Source: Facklamia hominis CCUG 36813
GTDB lineage: Bacteria > Bacillota > Bacilli > Lactobacillales > Aerococcaceae
Reading direction: 5' to 3'
Assembly (NCBI RefSeq): GCF_000301035.1
Contig: NZ_JH932292.1
Span: 124,001 to 188,000, forward strand
DNA: 64,000 bases
Part shown: positions 46,289 to 55,184 of the stretch, piece after piece
How positions within the stretch are numbered: position 1 is the first letter of the stretch
Layout of the letters: the number at the start of each line of letters is the position of its first letter
Notes under the pieces: model-generated
Told to the model about the DNA's origin: nothing
The model's database searches: none
Seen by the model: only the letters and a program-made list of their open reading frames with translations
Position numbers and translations under genes: made by a program

Positions 46289-47569
46289 ATGGCAAGTGAT
46301 TTTTCAAACAAAACCCCGGCTATGCTTTATGGTCAAGGGGATCGTTTAGCTCTTTTGAGGCGTTTACTAAATAGGCTAGGTAATCCTGATCAAGCCTATC
46401 GAATTATTCATATCGCCGGAACCAATGGAAAAGGATCGACCGCAAACATGATCGCTTGTATACTGGCTGAGTACGATCTTCGAGTGGGATTATTTACAAG
46501 CCCTCACTTATTTAGTGAGTGTGAGTCGATTCAAGTTAATCATAAAATGATTGATAAGACGGCTTTTGAACGTCTTTTGGATCAAGTATATCAAGCGGCC
46601 ATCTTAGAAGGGCTGAATCCAGAAGTGGATCTATCGCAATTTGAGTTATCCTTTTTGGTTGCTACACTTTACTATGCTCATTTAGCTTGCGATTGGGTTG
46701 TTTTTGAATGTGGCATGGGAGGGGCATTGGATGCTACCAATGCGATTGCCTCTTCTGATTACGCTGTATTTACTAAAATTGGTTTGGATCATTTGAATAT
46801 TCTGGGGCATAATCTTTCTGAAATTACCAGGACTAAATCTGGTATTATGCGACCGAACCAGACGGTCATTGTTGCTCCAAATCAAAAGCAAGAAGCGATC
46901 GATATTCTTCGGGAGAGGTCAGAACAGTTGGCTTGTCATTGGGTTTATTCCCCTAAGCCGCTAGCTGAGATTCAACCAGATAGACGGTATCTCGTACGTT
47001 TAGCGGATGATTGTACCCTGCAGGTTTCTTTAGGACTGCAGGGAGAGTATCAGGTAGAAAATCTTACGACAGCTTGTTTATGGTATCAAGCTTGGTTACA
47101 GGAGGAGGGCTTGATTGTCGATGAAAAGCGGGTTAACCACGCTCTTCGAGACCTTTCTTTGCCTGGAAGGTATGAAAGAGTAAGTCAAAGTCCACTGATT
47201 ATTTTAGATGCCTGTCATAATATGGATGCAATGGAAGCAACGATTGATACCCTTAAACAAGAATTTAAAAATCAAAAGATATATATTATTTGTGGCTTTT
47301 TGAAAGATAAAGATGTTAATTCGATGGTTAAGGTTTTAAAAGAGTTAAAGGCTGATTTTATATTGACCCAACCAGATTTTCCAGGGAGGGCATTAGAGGT
47401 AGAAGATTTAGCTGTAATCTTTGACAAGGAAAGTGTTTCGACTTTGCAATTTAAAAACCCCTTGGAAGCAGTTAATTATGCCTTAAATGCAAAACTACAA
47501 CCACTGATTATTCTGGGTTCTTTTCACTTAATTAAATGTGTACGATTGGAGCTGTTAAGTGATGCTTAA
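46289..47569 (+). CDS. folC: Bifunctional folylpolyglutamate/dihydrofolate synthase
   Basis: Adds glutamate to dihydropteroate and extends polyglutamate tails on folates. A Mur-ligase-like ATPase of 426 residues: P-loop HIAGTNGKGSTANMI near residue 40, GLFTSPHLFS, the carbamoylated-lysine region and GMGGALDATNAI, and the C-terminal domain with RYERVSQSPLIILDACHNMDA. Only one base separates it from folE. Either or both of the activities may apply; since folP is present, dihydrofolate synthase is expected. Confidence 0.94.
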   Translation: MASDFSNKTPAMLYGQGDRLALLRRLLNRLGNPDQAYRIIHIAGTNGKGSTANMIACILAEYDLRVGLFTSPHLFSECESIQVNHKMIDKTAFERLLDQVYQAAILEGLNPEVDLSQFELSFLVATLYYAHLACDWVVFECGMGGALDATNAIASSDYAVFTKIGLDHLNILGHNLSEITRTKSGIMRPNQTVIVAPNQKQEAIDILRERSEQLACHWVYSPKPLAEIQPDRRYLVRLADDCTLQVSLGLQGEYQVENLTTACLWYQAWLQEEGLIVDEKRVNHALRDLSLPGRYERVSQSPLIILDACHNMDAMEATIDTLKQEFKNQKIYIICGFLKDKDVNSMVKVLKELKADFILTQPDFPGRALEVEDLAVIFDKESVSTLQFKNPLEAVNYALNAKLQPLIILGSFHLIKCVRLELLSDA

Positions 47570-48122
47570 AAAAGAAGCATTAGCTTATATCAAACAATTG
47601 AAGACTCAAACTTATCCTTGGTTATCAAATAAAAAATTGAAGGAGATTGAAAGTCTTCTTTTACAAACAGCTAACGACCAGTTGGATGACCGATCTAGTA
47701 GCTTGCATTTAACAGCATCAGCATTTGTGTTTCTAGAGAATGCTGCATGTTTTATAGACCACCCTTATTTAAATCGTCGGTTGTTACCAGCTGGACATGT
47801 TGAAAAAGGTGAACAGCTTATTCAGACAGCTAAACGTGAATTTGAAGAGGAGACTGGCTTCAAAACTCTGTCTAAAGCGCCCGTGTTCTTATTGGATGTG
47901 AATTATCATTCAATACCAGCTAACCCTATAAAAAATGAGGGGGCCCATCATCACATAGATTTTCGATTTAATCTCTGCATGGATACAAATCGCTTTCAAC
48001 AAGGAGAGTTAGGACTTCATCTTTTAAGACAAGAAGAAGCTCCGGAAGAATTTCAGCCTTATTTTTTGCTTCAAGATCTGAATCAAGCACAATTAATACT
48101 TGCATCAGAAAGCCACTTGTAG
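47562..48122 (+). CDS. Nudix hydrolase at the end of the folate operon (FolQ candidate)
   Basis: A 186-residue Nudix enzyme with a perfect Nudix box (GHVEKGEQLIQTAKREFEEE, followed by TGF). The substrate is not given by sequence. It overlaps the folC stop (start ATG 47562, or GTG 47559). The folate pathway needs a dihydroneopterin-triphosphate pyrophosphohydrolase (FolQ/NudB), and no other candidate lies in the operon, so this Nudix protein is a reasonable candidate. This is inference from the gap in the pathway. Lactococcus FolQ is also a Nudix protein in a fol cluster. Confidence 0.85.
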   Translation: MLKKEALAYIKQLKTQTYPWLSNKKLKEIESLLLQTANDQLDDRSSSLHLTASAFVFLENAACFIDHPYLNRRLLPAGHVEKGEQLIQTAKREFEEETGFKTLSKAPVFLLDVNYHSIPANPIKNEGAHHHIDFRFNLCMDTNRFQQGELGLHLLRQEEAPEEFQPYFLLQDLNQAQLILASESHL

Positions 48123-48178
48123 TAACATAATGAAGTGGTTCTAAGTTGCTGTAATATACCGACTATGAACTTTTGACC

Positions 48179-48219
48179 CAAGCTCAGTTTGGCGAATCAC
48201 CAACGCCATACTTAGCTTG
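48179..48219 (+). promoter_or_regulatory. Stable leader hairpin before rpsO, possible S15 autoregulatory element
   Basis: Arms 48179-48194 (caagctcagtttggcg) and 48204-48219 (cgccatacttagcttg) pair at 14 of 16 positions with no T-run, so it is not a terminator. Confidence 0.5.
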
Positions 48220-48251
48220 AGGCACAGACAAAATAGAAAGAGGTGAAAATG

Positions 48252-48521
48252 ATGGCAATTTCTAAAGAACGTAAAAATGAAATTATGAAGGAATATGCTC
48301 GTCATGAAGGAGATACAGGTTCAGTTGAAGTTCAAGTAGCTGTCTTGACTGAAGATATCAATACTTTAAATGACCATATTAAGATTCATAAGAAAGACTT
48401 TCATTCATATCGTGGTCTGATGAAGAAGATCGGTCACCGTCGTAACTTGCTTGCTTATTTACGTAAAAAAGACGTTACACGTTACCGTGAATTAATTCAA
48501 CGTTTAGGACTACGTCGCTAG
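48252..48521 (+). CDS. rpsO: 30S ribosomal protein S15
   Basis: S15 is an early-binding small-subunit protein that contacts the three-way junction of 16S rRNA. The product is 89 residues from MAISKERK, the standard length, with [17 protein letters not shown] and the C-terminal GLRR. AAAGAGGTG precedes the start; the in-frame upstream ATG at 48249 and GTG at 48243 would overlap or crowd that site. Terminator after; pnp follows as in most Firmicutes. Confidence 0.98.
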   Translation: MAISKERKNEIMKEYARHEGDTGSVEVQVAVLTEDINTLNDHIKIHKKDFHSYRGLMKKIGHRRNLLAYLRKKDVTRYRELIQRLGLRR

Positions 48522-48533
48522 TCATTGTTAAGG

Positions 48534-48563
48534 TGGTTGGGGTTGAGCCCCAACCATTTTTTT
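48534..48563 (+). terminator. Terminator after rpsO
   Basis: Stem ggttgggg (48535-48542) with ccccaacc (48548-48555), then T7. Confidence 0.9.
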
Positions 48564-48616
48564 GTTGAAGAAATATGTTTTATTATTTAAGCAAATTCGC
48601 TTTTCAGGAAGAGTTT

Positions 48617-48625
48617 TGTTATATT
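48617..48625 (+). promoter_or_regulatory. Extended -10 promoter of pnp
   Basis: TGTTATATT (48617-48625); weak -35. Confidence 0.45.
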
Positions 48626-48651
48626 ACTAGTAGCTTGATTTACTCTCAACT

Positions 48652-48701
48652 ACTAACCAAACATGAACTGATTGGCTACAGTGAGTTGATGTTTGTTTAG
48701 T
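48652..48701 (+). promoter_or_regulatory. pnp leader hairpin
   Basis: Arms actaaccaaacat (48652-48664) and atgtttgtttagt (48689-48701) pair with one mismatch, with no T-run, in the transcribed leader between promoter and start. The pnp leader of other bacteria is an autoregulation target. Confidence 0.5.
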
Positions 48702-48740
48702 GGTCGAGTAGACAGGTACATTATTTAAAGGAGTATATTT

Positions 48741-50855
48741 ATGTCAAATAAACAAATTTTTCAAACGACTTGGGGGGGCCGTCCTTTAACTATTGAAGTT
48801 GGGCAAATGGCTAAACAAGCTAATGGAGCTGTCTTGGTTCGTTATGGCGATACGGCCGTTTTATCCGCAGCGGTTGCTTCAAAAAAAACATCTGGAATGG
48901 ATTTCTTTCCTTTAACCGTACATTATATTGAAAAAATGTATGCTGTTGGGAAAGTTCCAGGTGGATTTCTTAAAAGAGAAGGTAGGCCATCGGATCATGC
49001 GACTCTAACGTCCCGCTTGATTGATCGTCCTATTCGTCCTTTATTTCCAGATGGAGTGCGTAATGAAATTCAAATAACCAATACAGTTTTATCTGTTGAT
49101 CAAGATTGTTCACCGGAAATGGCTGCCATGTTAGGGTCATCCTTTGCTTTAACGTTATCAGATATTCCTTTCCTAGGTCCGATTGCTGGAGTTCAAGTGG
49201 GACGGATTGATGGTGAGTTTATCTTAAATCCTACACCGAGTCAGATGGAAAAATCCGACCTGGATTTATCAGTAGCTGGAACCGCCGAAGCCATTAATAT
49301 GGTAGAGTCATCAGCAAAGGAATTAGATGAATCAACAATGTTAGAGGCTTTGCTATTTGGTCATCAAGCAATCCAAGAGTTATGCCAATTTCAAGTGGAA
49401 GTACAAGCAGTCATTGGTAAAGAAAAATTCGAATTTGATATTCGGCAAAAAGATGCTGCAATTTTATCAGAGGTACAAGAACAATACCAATCGAGAATGG
49501 TCGAAGCAATTCAAGTCCCTGAAAAACAAGCGCGTGAAGAAGCGGTTAATCAATTAAAAGAAGAGGCTATGGAATACTTTGAAGAAAAATTAGCAGATAA
49601 CGAGGAGATCGAACTGCTATTAGCTGATGCTAGTTCAGCGATGAATGATTTGGAGAAGAAAGAAGTTCGTCGATTAATTACGCACGAACAAGTTAGACCA
49701 GATGGTCGTAAAATTGACGAGATCCGGCCGTTAGAATCAGAAGTGGGCCTTTTAAATCGAACCCATGGATCTGGTTTGTTTACGAGAGGACAGACCCAAG
49801 CACTTTCGGTTTTAACCCTTGCTCCTTTGAGCGAGCACCAAGTTATTGATGGACTTGGATTGGAAGAAGAGAAACGCTTCATGCATCATTATAATTTTCC
49901 AAACTTTTCTGTTGGGGAAACAGGTCGTGTCGGTTCTCCAGGACGTCGAGAAATAGGACACGGCGCCTTAGGAGAACGTGCATTAGCACAGGTATTACCA
50001 AGTGAAGCAGACTTCCCTTATACTATTCGTTTAGTAGCGGAGGTGCTTGAGTCCAATGGATCCTCATCGCAAGCTTCCATTTGTGCTGGAACTTTAGCTT
50101 TAATGGATGGTGGTGTGCCAATTAAAGCTCCAGTAGCAGGTATTGCAATGGGATTGATTATGGATGAAGTGGATCACGAAAAATATACGGTTTTAACAGA
50201 TATTCAAGGGCTCGAAGATCATTTGGGGGATATGGATTTCAAAGTAGCCGGAACTAGCCAAGGAATTACAGCGCTCCAAATGGATATTAAAATCCAAGGG
50301 ATTACTGCAGAGATACTTGAAAAAGCATTGTCGCAAGCGAAAAAAGCACGTTTGGAAATCCTTGAAAATATTCTCGCAACCATTGATAAGCCTAGACCAG
50401 AATTGAGTCCATATGCACCTAAGATTGAAATGATTCAGATTAACCCGGATAAGATTAAAGTAGTGATTGGTAAGGGCGGCGAAACCATCAATTCAATTAT
50501 TGATCAAACAGGGGTTAAGATTGATATTACAGAAGAAGGTCTAGTTAGTGTTGCTTCAAGTGATCTAAGTATGATTAAAAAGGCTATTGAAATGATTGAA
50601 CAATTAGTTGAAGAAGTCGAGGTAGGTAAAACTTATGAAGGAACCATCTTGAGAATTGAAAACTATGGAGCCTTTGTGGAGGTATTGCCTGGTAAGTCCG
50701 GTCTTTTACACATTTCGCAGATTGATCACCGCCGTATTGATAGGGTAGAAGATATCTTTGATATTGGTGATAAGGTAACGGTTAAAGTGATGGGGATTGA
50801 TGACAAAGGGCGTATCGACTTATCCCGCAAGGCTTTGATGGCTAAGCCAGAATAG
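48741..50855 (+). CDS. pnp: Polynucleotide phosphorylase
   Basis: A 3'-5' phosphorolytic exoribonuclease of RNA decay, 704 residues. Two RNase PH-like domains (first at 10-140; second with [17 protein letters not shown]) are joined by a helical domain. The KH domain starts at [20 protein letters not shown] and the S1 domain at [28 protein letters not shown] precedes the ATG. The order rpsO-pnp-rnj brings together genes for RNA turnover, and a terminator separates it from rnjB. Confidence 0.98.
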   Translation: MSNKQIFQTTWGGRPLTIEVGQMAKQANGAVLVRYGDTAVLSAAVASKKTSGMDFFPLTVHYIEKMYAVGKVPGGFLKREGRPSDHATLTSRLIDRPIRPLFPDGVRNEIQITNTVLSVDQDCSPEMAAMLGSSFALTLSDIPFLGPIAGVQVGRIDGEFILNPTPSQMEKSDLDLSVAGTAEAINMVESSAKELDESTMLEALLFGHQAIQELCQFQVEVQAVIGKEKFEFDIRQKDAAILSEVQEQYQSRMVEAIQVPEKQAREEAVNQLKEEAMEYFEEKLADNEEIELLLADASSAMNDLEKKEVRRLITHEQVRPDGRKIDEIRPLESEVGLLNRTHGSGLFTRGQTQALSVLTLAPLSEHQVIDGLGLEEEKRFMHHYNFPNFSVGETGRVGSPGRREIGHGALGERALAQVLPSEADFPYTIRLVAEVLESNGSSSQASICAGTLALMDGGVPIKAPVAGIAMGLIMDEVDHEKYTVLTDIQGLEDHLGDMDFKVAGTSQGITALQMDIKIQGITAEILEKALSQAKKARLEILENILATIDKPRPELSPYAPKIEMIQINPDKIKVVIGKGGETINSIIDQTGVKIDITEEGLVSVASSDLSMIKKAIEMIEQLVEEVEVGKTYEGTILRIENYGAFVEVLPGKSGLLHISQIDHRRIDRVEDIFDIGDKVTVKVMGIDDKGRIDLSRKALMAKPE

Positions 50856-50953
50856 CTCGTTGAGTAAGTGAATGTTCTAAGAGTTCGATTCATTCTCCAT
50901 GTGCTATGGGCTAAAAGACATTGAGGGGTTAATTTGGAATAGAAATAGTTGGT

Positions 50954-50996
50954 AAAGAAGAGGCTGTGATAGGGATATCACAACCTCTTCTTTTTA
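50954..50996 (+). terminator. Terminator after pnp with AGAGGCTGTGAT core
   Basis: Arm aaagaagaggctgtgata pairs with tatcacaacctcttcttt, with one G-U, then T-rich tail. It shares its core with the IS1182 ends. Confidence 0.85.
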
Positions 50997-51011
50997 TTAT
51001 TGGCTAATCTA

Positions 51012-51020
51012 TGATATACT
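51012..51020 (+). promoter_or_regulatory. Extended -10 promoter of rnjB
   Basis: TGATATACT (51012-51020), 57 bp before the start codon. Confidence 0.45.
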
Positions 51021-51077
51021 AGGACTACTGTGTTAATCAACACAAGACAGTTTTGATAAAAATTATAGAGGTGAAAA

Positions 51078-52760
51078 ATGACAAATATAAAAATTATTCC
51101 CTTAGGCGGTGTTCGTGAAGAAGGGAAGAGTCTGTATGTTATTGAAGTCAATCAATCTATTTTTGTATTGGATTGTGGTTTATTGTATCCAGAGGACGAT
51201 TTATTAGGGATTGATTTTGTAATTCCCGATTTTTCTTATTTGAAAGAAAATGCGGATCGTGTTGTAGGGATCTTTTTATCCCATGGACATGCCGATGCTG
51301 TTGGAGCACTTCCTTTTTTATTAGGCGAAATCGATGCACCCGTCTTTGGGACACAGTTGACAATAGAGTTAGCGAGCATTGCTGCTAGAAAGCACCACCT
51401 AGAGGATCGTTTGGAGAACTTTTTTACAGTGGATGCAGAAACAGAAATTGAGTTTGATCAGGTAACCGTATCTTTCTTTTCAACCACCCATACTATACCT
51501 GATTCTGTCGGTATAGTATTGGAAACTAAAGAAGGATCGATTGTTTATACAGGAGATTTCCGTTTTGATCCTTCTGCTAGTCAACCTTATAAAACAGACT
51601 TTTCTCGTCTAACTGATTTGGGGAAGGAAAATGTGATAGCTTTGTTAAGCGATTCTGCAGCAGCAGAGTCTTCAATTGAGAATGTTTCAGACTTAGTGAT
51701 TGCTGATGAGATTACTGAAGTATTTCGAAATGCAAAAGGGAGAGTCATTGTTGGAACGATTGGTTCTAATATTGCTCGGATTCAACAAGTTATGACTGCT
51801 GCTTATAAATCTGAAAGAACCATTTTTTTCCCAACAAAAGATGTTTATGAGATTGTGGATGTTGCCCTAAAATTAGATAAAATACAGATTCCAAGTAAAA
51901 ATATTATTGGTCAATTTAACAAAATTAAAAATTATAAAGATGAACAAATTGTTATTTTAGCAACGGGATCTGTTGGGGAACCTATGAATATTATTCAAAG
52001 TATGGCTTTGGGTAAACATGGTAGTGTAAAATTGAAGGAAAAGGATACGGTCTATATTGCGACAACTCCTTCAGTGTCAATGGAAACAAATGTGGCGAAA
52101 ACGAAGGACCTGATTTATCGAGCAGGCGCTAAGGTACTTAGTGTCAATGATCATTACAAAACTTCGGGACATGCTACCCCGAATGATCTTAAATTGCTTA
52201 TGAATTTTATTCAACCACAGTATTTGATTCCAATTAATGGAGAGTATCGGATGCTCAAAGCTCATGCAGATTTAGCATTACAAGTTGGAATGGCTTCGGA
52301 TCAAATCATTATCCCAGCAATAGGAGACGTAGTTCAGTATCAGAAAAATAAGATGTCGATTTCTGGCAGTGTTGAAGCTGGTGACGTCCTAGTAGATGGA
52401 AGTGGTGTTGGAGATATTGGAAATGTTGTCTTACATGATCGACAAGTTTTGAGTGAGGATGGCATTTTTGTTGTAGTGGCAACCATATCTCGGCGGTTAA
52501 AGCAAGTCTTGGTAGGACCACAAATTACCTCACGAGGATTTGTCTTTATGAAAGCATCAATTGATTTGGTAGAAGCTTGCTCAGATATCACTTTAGATGT
52601 CTTAGAAAGCCAACTCGCTTCAGATAATTTTGATTGGGGCAACTTAAAAGGAGAGTTAAAAGAAAAGATCGGAAAATTCCTTTATAAGGAAACTAAGCGA
52701 CGGCCTGTTATTTTACCAATCATTATGGAAGCGTCGAGTTATCAACCGAAGAAAGGATAG
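51078..52760 (+). CDS. rnjB: Ribonuclease J, J2-type paralogue
   Basis: A metallo-beta-lactamase/beta-CASP exo- and endoribonuclease of 560 residues. The active-site motif reads SHGHADAVGALPF, so the second histidine of HxHxDH is replaced by alanine-valine. This is the degenerate form known from RNase J2 of streptococci, where J1 is the main enzyme and J2 a weak or structural partner. The downstream THTIPDSVG and TGDFRFDP motifs are present. TAGAGGTG precedes the ATG. The location next to pnp fits rnjB of Firmicutes. Confidence 0.9.
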   Translation: MTNIKIIPLGGVREEGKSLYVIEVNQSIFVLDCGLLYPEDDLLGIDFVIPDFSYLKENADRVVGIFLSHGHADAVGALPFLLGEIDAPVFGTQLTIELASIAARKHHLEDRLENFFTVDAETEIEFDQVTVSFFSTTHTIPDSVGIVLETKEGSIVYTGDFRFDPSASQPYKTDFSRLTDLGKENVIALLSDSAAAESSIENVSDLVIADEITEVFRNAKGRVIVGTIGSNIARIQQVMTAAYKSERTIFFPTKDVYEIVDVALKLDKIQIPSKNIIGQFNKIKNYKDEQIVILATGSVGEPMNIIQSMALGKHGSVKLKEKDTVYIATTPSVSMETNVAKTKDLIYRAGAKVLSVNDHYKTSGHATPNDLKLLMNFIQPQYLIPINGEYRMLKAHADLALQVGMASDQIIIPAIGDVVQYQKNKMSISGSVEAGDVLVDGSGVGDIGNVVLHDRQVLSEDGIFVVVATISRRLKQVLVGPQITSRGFVFMKASIDLVEACSDITLDVLESQLASDNFDWGNLKGELKEKIGKFLYKETKRRPVILPIIMEASSYQPKKG

Positions 52761-52765
52761 TTAAG

Positions 52766-53365
52766 ATGAATAAACGTCTTTTGCTACAAATTAGAGAAGG
52801 GTTACTAGCTATTGCCTTAACAGGATTGCTCTTTTATTTCTATGGTCGTATGGAATCTTCTCTAATGCCTTATTATTGGGCTGTTTTTCTGTGGCCACTT
52901 CTATGGTTTGCTCTTAGACAAGGAGCGGCTGCTGCAGGTATTTATGGGGGAATAGCTGGTCTTGTTTGTGGAATGCTTACTTTTCCCATTAGTGACTGGT
53001 TATCAGTGATTGTTTTCGCTATGATTCCATTTATCAGCGTTTTTGTAATGGGCTTTTTTGCTAAATATACCCAAAAAACATTGAATAATCGTCGTTACTC
53101 TTCTACAAGTTTAAATATTATTACGGGAGCACTATTAACCAATGTTTTATTTTATTTATTAAGATTTTATATAGGTCCCCTTGCAATGGGGCAGGAATCG
53201 CCCTTAAACATCACGACTGGGTCTTTTTGGGTTAGTTCTTTAGTGATGACAGCCGTAGTTAGTTTGTTATTTATTACTATAGCTAAGCTAAAGTCATCTT
53301 TCTTAATTCCAAAAAGAAGCAAATATCTAAGTCGCAAGGAGACAAGTGCTCTGTTAAATGATTAA
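52766..53365 (+). CDS. ThiT-like ECF S-component (thiamine uptake candidate)
   Basis: A membrane protein of 199 residues with about six helices. The block LWFALRQGAAAAGIYGGIAGLVCGML resembles the central GxxxG-rich part of ThiT, the thiamine-binding S-component, but conservation is modest and no TPP riboswitch is present. It follows rnjB after five bases, with GAAAGGA before the ATG. Its stop codon overlaps the stop of the IS1182 transposase, showing that the element inserted at its very end. Substrate is open. Confidence 0.5.
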   Translation: MNKRLLLQIREGLLAIALTGLLFYFYGRMESSLMPYYWAVFLWPLLWFALRQGAAAAGIYGGIAGLVCGMLTFPISDWLSVIVFAMIPFISVFVMGFFAKYTQKTLNNRRYSSTSLNIITGALLTNVLFYLLRFYIGPLAMGQESPLNITTGSFWVSSLVMTAVVSLLFITIAKLKSSFLIPKRSKYLSRKETSALLND

Positions 53366-54993
53366 AAAGAGGCTGTGACACAAGTCTCAAAAATACCCAG
53401 AAATTTTATCCAATAGGAGTAAAATTTCTGGGTTCTTTCTTTTTCTGTCTTTCTTAATCGCAATTTTCTTAGGTTAGCTGCCATTAGAGCTAATCCCATC
53501 TCATTATTCACGGCCTGTTTCCCTCGAACATGAAATCGAGTGAATCCCAAACAAGCCTTCAGATGACCAAATGTTGGTTCAACATTGATCTTCCGCTGGC
53601 TATAAATTGGACGATATTTCGGATCTTTTAAGAGCCCCCTTTGCTTGGCTTTGAAGTAGTCATACGAAGGATTAACCGTAATTTTTCGGACATATCCTTT
53701 CTGAGTAAGGGCTGCTTCAATTTCTTGTTGATTCTCATCGATCCGTTCTGCTTGATACTCTTTAAAATTTCTTTCAAAACCATACTTATCCGTTCGGGTG
53801 CGATAAGCGACGAAATTAAATCGTACCCCTTGAGGATCGACGTAACAGTCTTCTTTTTCATCATAGTCCCAATTCATGACTTTTGAGTCGTCACTTCGCC
53901 ATTTTCGACTCTGTTCTTTAAGATACGTGCCATAAGGAATTAATGCGGTGATTTCGGGAAAGCTTTCTTCAAGATAAGTATAGTTACTTTCAGAGCCATA
54001 TCCTGCATCCATACTCACCACTGAAAAGGAGCGAAACAGTGCTTGATGACTCTCAAAGAAAGGTCTTAATGTCCGCGTATCTGTCGGGTTTGAAAAAAGT
54101 TCATAAGCTAAAACAAACTGATGAGAGGTGGCAATCTGTAAATTATAGCCCGGTTTCAACTGACCATTCTTCATGGGATCTTCTTTCATTCGCATAAAGG
54201 TCGCATCGGGGTCCGTTTTTGAATACGAATGACGTTCACCTAAGATGGCTCGTTGCGTTTGATAGTGTTGATGCTTGGAATGACAATGTTTCATGCGCCT
54301 CAATTGACTCTTGACTTTTCGCCGCTCCTTTTTGTGAGGATTCGGTGACAACCGAGGAGACTCTTCGATGGTTTCCTCTAAGTCTTCTAAGCGAACTTCA
54401 AGCTGGGTAATGGTTTCTTCAAGCCCTTCAAGCGTTAGTGGGGTCTCTTCTGGAATCAACCCCATTTGATAATACTGACGCATTTCATTGACGAGTTCGG
54501 TCATCTTTTGTCGATTCATTGCTTCAAAGCGGATCGTGTTCTTTTTCCAGACAAAGCTGTACTTATTGGCATCCGCTAAGATTTTTGTCCCATCAATAAA
54601 GAGATGATCATCGATAAGTCGTTGTTGTCTTAAATACCGCACAAATTCATCATAACTTTGTTTAAGAATGTCAGCTAATTCATCGGACTGTCTAAATCGA
54701 CAAATTGTACGGTAAGAAGGTACTTCATTTTGACACAACCAGATAGCGGGCAGATTTTCGCGAGCCAATTGTTCCATCGAGCGACTGGTGAAGACACCGC
54801 GAGAATAAGCATATAATAATAACTTGAGTAACATCGAGAAGTCATATTTACGAGGACGACCAAAGAGATAGGGATAATGAATCTCTAGAGAGTCCACAAA
54901 TTGATGAATATAGTAGCTGATGTGATCTTCTTGAGGGCGGTATTGATAAGAGACTTCCAAATAAAGTTGATTTAGGTTATAATGAGTATGCAT
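53362..54993 (-). CDS. IS1182-family transposase
   Basis: A DDE transposase of 543 residues. The N-terminal domain with FGRPRKYDFSMLLKLLLYAY is typical of IS1182/IS4-like enzymes, the first catalytic aspartate is in FIDGTKI and the second in VSMDAGYGSESNYTYLEE. The frame has no stop or frameshift, so it looks active. AAAGGACC precedes the ATG at 54993. An extended -10 promoter (TGTTATAAT, 55073-55065) lies upstream on the minus strand. Its last codons overlap the left terminal repeat and the thiT stop. Confidence 0.93.
   Translation of the reverse strand: MHTHYNLNQLYLEVSYQYRPQEDHISYYIHQFVDSLEIHYPYLFGRPRKYDFSMLLKLLLYAYSRGVFTSRSMEQLARENLPAIWLCQNEVPSYRTICRFRQSDELADILKQSYDEFVRYLRQQRLIDDHLFIDGTKILADANKYSFVWKKNTIRFEAMNRQKMTELVNEMRQYYQMGLIPEETPLTLEGLEETITQLEVRLEDLEETIEESPRLSPNPHKKERRKVKSQLRRMKHCHSKHQHYQTQRAILGERHSYSKTDPDATFMRMKEDPMKNGQLKPGYNLQIATSHQFVLAYELFSNPTDTRTLRPFFESHQALFRSFSVVSMDAGYGSESNYTYLEESFPEITALIPYGTYLKEQSRKWRSDDSKVMNWDYDEKEDCYVDPQGVRFNFVAYRTRTDKYGFERNFKEYQAERIDENQQEIEAALTQKGYVRKITVNPSYDYFKAKQRGLLKDPKYRPIYSQRKINVEPTFGHLKACLGFTRFHVRGKQAVNNEMGLALMAANLRKLRLRKTEKERTQKFYSYWIKFLGIFETCVTASF
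53366..53386 (+). repeat. Left terminal inverted repeat of the IS1182 element
   Basis: 21 bp, pairing with 55126-55146 at 20 of 21 positions. Confidence 0.85.
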
Positions 54994-55021
54994 TTTTTGG
55001 TCCTTTCTAGGATTGAAATGG

Positions 55022-55051
55022 AAACAGAGGGGTGAGGTCCTCTGTTTTTTT
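55022..55051 (+). terminator. Inward-facing terminator in the IS1182 5' region
   Basis: Stem aaacagagg (55022-55030) with cctctgttt (55039-55047), followed by T7 on the plus strand only. Confidence 0.7.
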
Positions 55052-55076
55052 ATTGATTAACTTAATTATAACATAA

Positions 55077-55120
55077 AAACCGGCTGAATCGTTGTAATAT
55101 CAACGATTCAGCCGGTTTTT
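55077..55120. terminator. Bidirectional terminator in the IS1182 right end
   Basis: An 18-bp perfect stem (55077-55094 with 55101-55118) with loop TAATAT, and T- and A-runs on either side. Confidence 0.85.
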
Positions 55121-55125
55121 TGGTG

Positions 55126-55146
55126 GACTTATGTCACAGCCTCTTT
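55126..55146 (-). repeat. Right terminal inverted repeat of the IS1182 element
   Basis: 21 bp, inverted relative to 53366-53386, one mismatch. Confidence 0.85.
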
Positions 55147-55184
55147 AATAAGCGGGGATAGGTGGAAAATCTCTTTCAAATAAT

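Larger units (their letters stand above)
53366..55146 (-). mobile_element. Intact IS1182-family insertion sequence
   Basis: A 1781-bp element with 21-bp terminal inverted repeats (53366-53386 and 55126-55146) that match at 20 of 21 positions; the core is aaagaggctgtgac. It carries one transposase on the minus strand. Two internal hairpins near the transposase end (55022-55051 and 55077-55118) shield it from outside transcription. A TTAA flanks both sides loosely, but no unambiguous target duplication was identified. Confidence 0.85.

Noticed and set aside
52766-53365. Thiamine transporter as a firm call
   Set aside because: No TPP riboswitch and only partial motif match; left as ThiT-like.
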